A DNA stretch of 9,553 nucleotides from JALONO01 sp038209965. Lineage in GTDB: Bacteria > Bacteroidota > Bacteroidia > Cytophagales > Thermoflexibacteraceae. Positions within the stretch are counted from its first letter, which is position 1, and each line of letters starts with the position of its first letter. Made by a program: the position numbers and the translations under genes. The notes under the pieces are model-generated. The model worked only from the letters and a program-made list of their open reading frames with translations, did no database searches and was not told the DNA's origin. Positions 6,662-9,553 of the stretch are shown here, in pieces. The DNA is taken from NCBI GenBank assembly GCA_038209965.1, contig JBBQXF010000151.1:1-9553 (forward strand). The letters are read 5' to 3'.

Positions 6662-7817
6662 ATATCGGAAAATTGGCTTTGCCCTTGTACCAACGTTCTT
6701 TGAAGGCGGTACTGTACATCGACAAGCCTTCATAAAAGAAAAACACCTCCCCTTTGAGGTTGTTGCGGCGGTTTTCGGATATCATTTCGCCCAGCAACTG
6801 CTCGGTGGGTTGATAAGCACCTACTTTGATCAATACGCCGGGCACAAACCGATTGCGCTGATTAGCTGGTACTTGTGCCAAGTTGGCCGCCAAAGTAGCC
6901 GTGTAGTTGGGCATATCGCGGCGGTAAACCTGGGGCACCAGCAAGTCCACCGATCCATCGCGCATCCACTGCGGCCAGTCTTGGAGGTACTCGTCGCGCC
7001 CAAAAGGAAAAACACTAGGCGAACTGGACACAATCACGCTTGGTTTGGCAGTTTTGACATCGCGGTAGAGGCGACGGGCAAAATCGCTCAGGCGGTTGGC
7101 CCGCCAAGCGATCCAGGCCGGATTGCGAAAATTAGTGGGTGGGGCTTGGCCGCCGTTTTCGGTGCGGTATTGGTCAGTGGTATAAGTGTCATAGCCGCCT
7201 TCCACGGGCATGGCGGGCATGCGATCGTCGCCCTGGATCCCGTCCACATCGTAGCCACGCACCACCTCCATCACCAGTGAGCGCATAAAATCCTGCACTT
7301 CGGGGTTGAGGGCGTTCATCCAATCAAACCCATTTTTGACCACCAAGCGGTTGTCGGTCCCAATGGCCGCCCACTGGGGCCGGGCGCGCAGCACTGGCCC
7401 GCCATTGGCCGAGAAAGAGGACGAAAAACCGTACTCAAACCAAGCAAAAATTTTGATCCCGCGCGGTTTGGCCAGCTCGATGATTTCGCGCAGGGGATCA
7501 CGCCCAGCAAATCGCGGGTTGATTTCCGTCCCGGTGACGCCGCGCATCACTGCACTGGGGTAATTGGTCGTGCCATTGCCCCACACCACAACAAATAGCG
7601 TATTGATCCCCAATGCTTCGCAGTTGGCAATGGCGGCCCCGATCCCTAGCCTCGAATCTAGCACCCGGCTGTCGGTAGTGGTGAGCCAAGCACCGCGCAC
7701 GGCAGTTTCGGGGGCAGCCGGTGCCGGAGTGACCGGCACGGACGAAGTGGACTTGGAGCCGCAGGCCAGTAGGCCCCAAGCGAGCAAACAAACAAAAAAG
7801 TGGGCAAGGAGTTTCAT
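6657..7817 (-). CDS. Lipoprotein, GHL10 (DUF187/YddW-DigH-like) glycoside hydrolase
   Basis: Predicted glycosidase of the GHL10 family, whose characterised member DigH (YddW) of E. coli cleaves peptide-free peptidoglycan strands; a cell-wall or other glycan substrate is therefore likely but not proven here. The 386-residue protein starts with a lipoprotein signal ending LLAC (Cys19 lipidated), followed by a Ser/Pro/Ala-rich linker (21-38). The TIM-barrel domain runs about 40-335: RGAWLTTTDSRVL (41-53), the strand NTLFVVVWGNG (72-82), PRGIKIFAWFEYG (118-130), LNPEVQDFM (170-178), the acidic active-site strand YDVDGIQGDD (189-198) and DLLVPQVYRRD (291-301). The active-site strand reads DGIQGDDRMPAMP where many family members have DGIHFDDYFYP-like sequence, so it may belong to a distinct subgroup. 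A short C-terminal strand EVFFFYEGL (357-365) closes the barrel. The start is fixed by the signal peptide, with a promoter candidate directly upstream and no Shine-Dalgarno. Confidence 0.92.
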   Translation of the reverse strand: MKLLAHFFVCLLAWGLLACGSKSTSSVPVTPAPAAPETAVRGAWLTTTDSRVLDSRLGIGAAIANCEALGINTLFVVVWGNGTTNYPSAVMRGVTGTEINPRFAGRDPLREIIELAKPRGIKIFAWFEYGFSSSFSANGGPVLRARPQWAAIGTDNRLVVKNGFDWMNALNPEVQDFMRSLVMEVVRGYDVDGIQGDDRMPAMPVEGGYDTYTTDQYRTENGGQAPPTNFRNPAWIAWRANRLSDFARRLYRDVKTAKPSVIVSSSPSVFPFGRDEYLQDWPQWMRDGSVDLLVPQVYRRDMPNYTATLAANLAQVPANQRNRFVPGVLIKVGAYQPTEQLLGEMISENRRNNLKGEVFFFYEGLSMYSTAFKERWYKGKANFPIF

Positions 7818-7837
7818 GGAGGATAGTTTTTGTTGGG

Positions 7838-7869
7838 CAAAGTTAGGCTAAAAGGCAAAGATGGCGAAA
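7838..7869 (-). promoter_or_regulatory. Bacteroidota-type promoter of the GHL10 gene
   Basis: On the minus strand TAACTTTG (7838-7845) fits the TAnnTTTG -7 consensus exactly, with TTTC (7866-7869) 20 bases upstream as a -33 box (three of four bases). The start would fall near 7832, giving a short A-rich leader of about 15 bases before the ATG at 7817. The same TTTC plus TAnnTTTG arrangement occurs before the amidohydrolase gene. Confidence 0.5.
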
Positions 7870-8089
7870 AGAAGCGGATTCCACAGCGGCCTATGGCTAT
7901 TCACTGCCCGGCATTGGTCAAAAAGTTGGCGATTACTTCCAATCAGATCATCAAACGACTATTTTATTGTTGGCCCAATTTGTGATTTCACCACCTGATT
8001 ATGGTCTTTTAAATGAAACCCAAAGGGTAAAACAGTTTACTTTTTTATCGATATTGTGCATTTTTTCTTTTTTCCCGACTATTTCGCTC

Positions 8090-9448
8090 ATGCCCATTTT
8101 GAACCGCTTTTTCGTTTGCTTGTTTTGTTGGGGACTAATGGCTTGGCCCGCTTGGGCGCAGGAATCGGTGCCCAAATTGGCGCGTTTGATCACCCAAACT
8201 GCTACTACCGACCAAGAGAAAGCAGCCGCGATCTATCGCTGGATCACAGCCAACATCAGCTACGACTGGGAGGCATTCCAGCGGCGAGAACCGCCCGCTT
8301 CAGTCCCAGCGGAGGTACTGCTCCGCCGCCGGGCAGTGTGTGAAGGCTTCTCCAAGCTTTACCGCGCGATGTGCACCGAAGTGGGCGTGGTCAATCAAAT
8401 TGTCCACGGTTTTGTCAAAGGACAAGACTATGCAATCGGCAAACCGGTGGATCGCCCCAACCACACTTGGAACGCGCTCCGGCTCAATGGCCAGTGGCGG
8501 CTCTCCGATCCCACTTTTGGCGTAAACCAACAATCGGGTGATTTTTTCTTCTTACCCAAGCCCGCCGACCTGATCTATACCCATTTTCCCGAAGAGGCTC
8601 GCTGGCAGTTGCTGACCGATACCGTTGGATTGGCCGAGTTTGAGCATTATCCGGTGGTATATCCGGCCTTTTTCACTTTCCAGCCCTTGCCACTGCATTA
8701 TCAAGAGAGCTTGATCCGCCCCCAATCTGATACCCTGCACCTTGCTTTCGAAACACCGATGGGCAGCTACATGGGGGCGGTGTTGCAGGGTGGCCCACTG
8801 CTCACCGAGCGGGACTTAACCCAACAGATCCAGCGCAAGTCATTGGTGAGCACTATCTTGGTCGATAATTTGCAGCCAAATCAATTGTATCGCCTCGATA
8901 TTTTTGGGGCCCTGGCCAACACCAGCCGCACCTATGACCTGCTGATGACCTACTTCCTCAACACGGGCAAACCCGGCGCAGGTTACACCACCACTGCCCA
9001 GTCCCGATTCCAGACCGATAGCGTTACCCAAATGCCCTTCGGATTTATCAACGAGTATCTCGATCTGCAAGTAGCCAAGGATCGCCCCGGCACACTTCGC
9101 CTGCTCCAGGGCGCGCTCCCCTTGCACCCGCGCAATCCGTGGCTGCGCGTCAGCTTGGGTGAGTGGCATGAGGCTGCCCAACAGCCCGATCAAGCCGAGC
9201 AATATTACACGCAGGCTCTCAAGATTGTTCCGGATCATTATCGGGCCAACTACCAAATGGGCGTTCTCAACTACAACCGGGCGGTGCAATTGACCCAAGA
9301 GTTGAACCAGCAAAAGGGGGCAGTGGCAGTGCAAACCCGTCAGGCAATAAAAAACCAGTTCCAGAAAGCCAAGCCCTACCTTCAGCGGGCCCTGCGCGCC
9401 AAACCCGGCAATGTCCAGTTGCAAGAGGCCCTACGGAACATCGATTGA
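8090..9448 (+). CDS. Secreted transglutaminase-like protein with C-terminal TPR region
   Basis: Exported protein of the transglutaminase/cysteine-protease-like superfamily, resembling the kyphoscoliosis-peptidase/CYK3 type. From the start at 8090 it has 452 residues. Residues 1-23 form a signal peptide cut after AWA, before QES. The EKAAAIYRWITANISYD block (43-59) precedes the core domain, which has a complete catalytic triad: Cys84 in AVCEGFSKLY, His125 in NHTWNA and Asp140 in LSDPTFG. Residues about 200-340 look like a beta-rich Ig-like domain of unknown role. Residues 349-452 hold at least two TPR-like helical pairs (PDQAEQYYTQALKIVPDH and KAKPYLQRALRAKP), usually protein-binding. The frame stays open back to an ATG at 7967, but that start would bury the signal peptide 41 residues in, so 8090 is preferred. 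It may be a protease, a transamidase or an inactive scaffold; the triad favours activity. It is transcribed divergently from the GHL10 gene. Confidence 0.9.
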   Translation: MPILNRFFVCLFCWGLMAWPAWAQESVPKLARLITQTATTDQEKAAAIYRWITANISYDWEAFQRREPPASVPAEVLLRRRAVCEGFSKLYRAMCTEVGVVNQIVHGFVKGQDYAIGKPVDRPNHTWNALRLNGQWRLSDPTFGVNQQSGDFFFLPKPADLIYTHFPEEARWQLLTDTVGLAEFEHYPVVYPAFFTFQPLPLHYQESLIRPQSDTLHLAFETPMGSYMGAVLQGGPLLTERDLTQQIQRKSLVSTILVDNLQPNQLYRLDIFGALANTSRTYDLLMTYFLNTGKPGAGYTTTAQSRFQTDSVTQMPFGFINEYLDLQVAKDRPGTLRLLQGALPLHPRNPWLRVSLGEWHEAAQQPDQAEQYYTQALKIVPDHYRANYQMGVLNYNRAVQLTQELNQQKGAVAVQTRQAIKNQFQKAKPYLQRALRAKPGNVQLQEALRNID

Positions 9449-9553
9449 GCTTGAGCAACTTTTTTTGACCGAGCCCAAGCCTATTTTGGGTTGGTGAAAA
9501 TGGTTGATTGGTCAGGATCTAGCTGCTGCACCTGAGAGTGGCCGCAGTTATGC
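9449..9553. other. Downstream flank with no visible gene
   Basis: No gene is evident after the transglutaminase-like gene. A run of seven T residues at 9460-9466 begins 12 bases after the stop codon but has only a very poor stem before it. A 5-bp inverted repeat, CCCAA (9474-9478) / TTGGG (9486-9490), is not followed by T residues on either strand. Either could contribute to transcript ending, but neither is convincing. Confidence 0.4.

Noticed and set aside
7967..8089. N-terminal extension of the transglutaminase-like protein from an ATG at 7967
   Set aside because: It would place a typical signal peptide 41 residues inside the protein. The extension has no recognisable domain, and the region is non-coding in character.
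1..9553. A defence island, CRISPR array, transposon or biosynthetic cluster
   Set aside because: No nuclease, helicase, transposase, integrase, Cas, synthase or repeat-spacer array is visible. Apart from the repeat unit at the left, the genes look like ordinary metabolic and envelope genes.

Overview
The window most likely comes from a Bacteroidota chromosome (Cytophagales/Chitinophagales-like). Three observations support this. Two gene starts are preceded by a -7 box of the form TAnnTTTG with a TTTC about 19-20 bases upstream. None of the starts has a Shine-Dalgarno purine block. The exported proteins are lipoproteins or signal-peptide proteins of types common in that phylum. The lineage call is inference; no rRNA or marker gene is present.

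Layout, left to right. Positions 1-279 hold a hairpin at the edge and a displaced copy of the 3' end of the pyruvate carboxylase gene. A 172-residue protein of unknown family (280-798, minus) follows. Then come a full-length pyruvate carboxylase gene (1021-4476, minus), a lipoprotein amidohydrolase of the YtcJ/Amidohydro_3 type (4676-6346, minus) and a lipoprotein GHL10-type glycoside hydrolase (6657-7817, minus). Divergent from these is a secreted transglutaminase-like protein with a C-terminal TPR region (8090-9448, plus). The last 105 bases hold no recognisable gene.

The genes do not form an obvious pathway. Pyruvate carboxylase is central anaplerotic metabolism in the cytoplasm. The other three recognisable proteins are envelope or periplasmic hydrolase-type proteins, each apparently with its own transcription unit (gaps of about 200-310 bases, two with good promoter candidates, one with a good terminator). 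The 172-residue protein cannot be assigned.

The most unusual structure is at the left. About 97 bases covering the last 18 full codons of pyc, its stop codon and a downstream hairpin occur twice in direct orientation, flanking the unknown gene. The coding part of the repeat matches at 59 of 60 positions, while the non-coding part matches at about 21 of 26. This resembles the footprint of an insertion at a gene's 3' end, or a terminator-bearing duplication. A second oddity is that the two divergent neighbours at 7761-7802 and 8105-8146 have strikingly similar signal-peptide cores. I found no CRISPR array, tRNA, rRNA, transposase or defence system.
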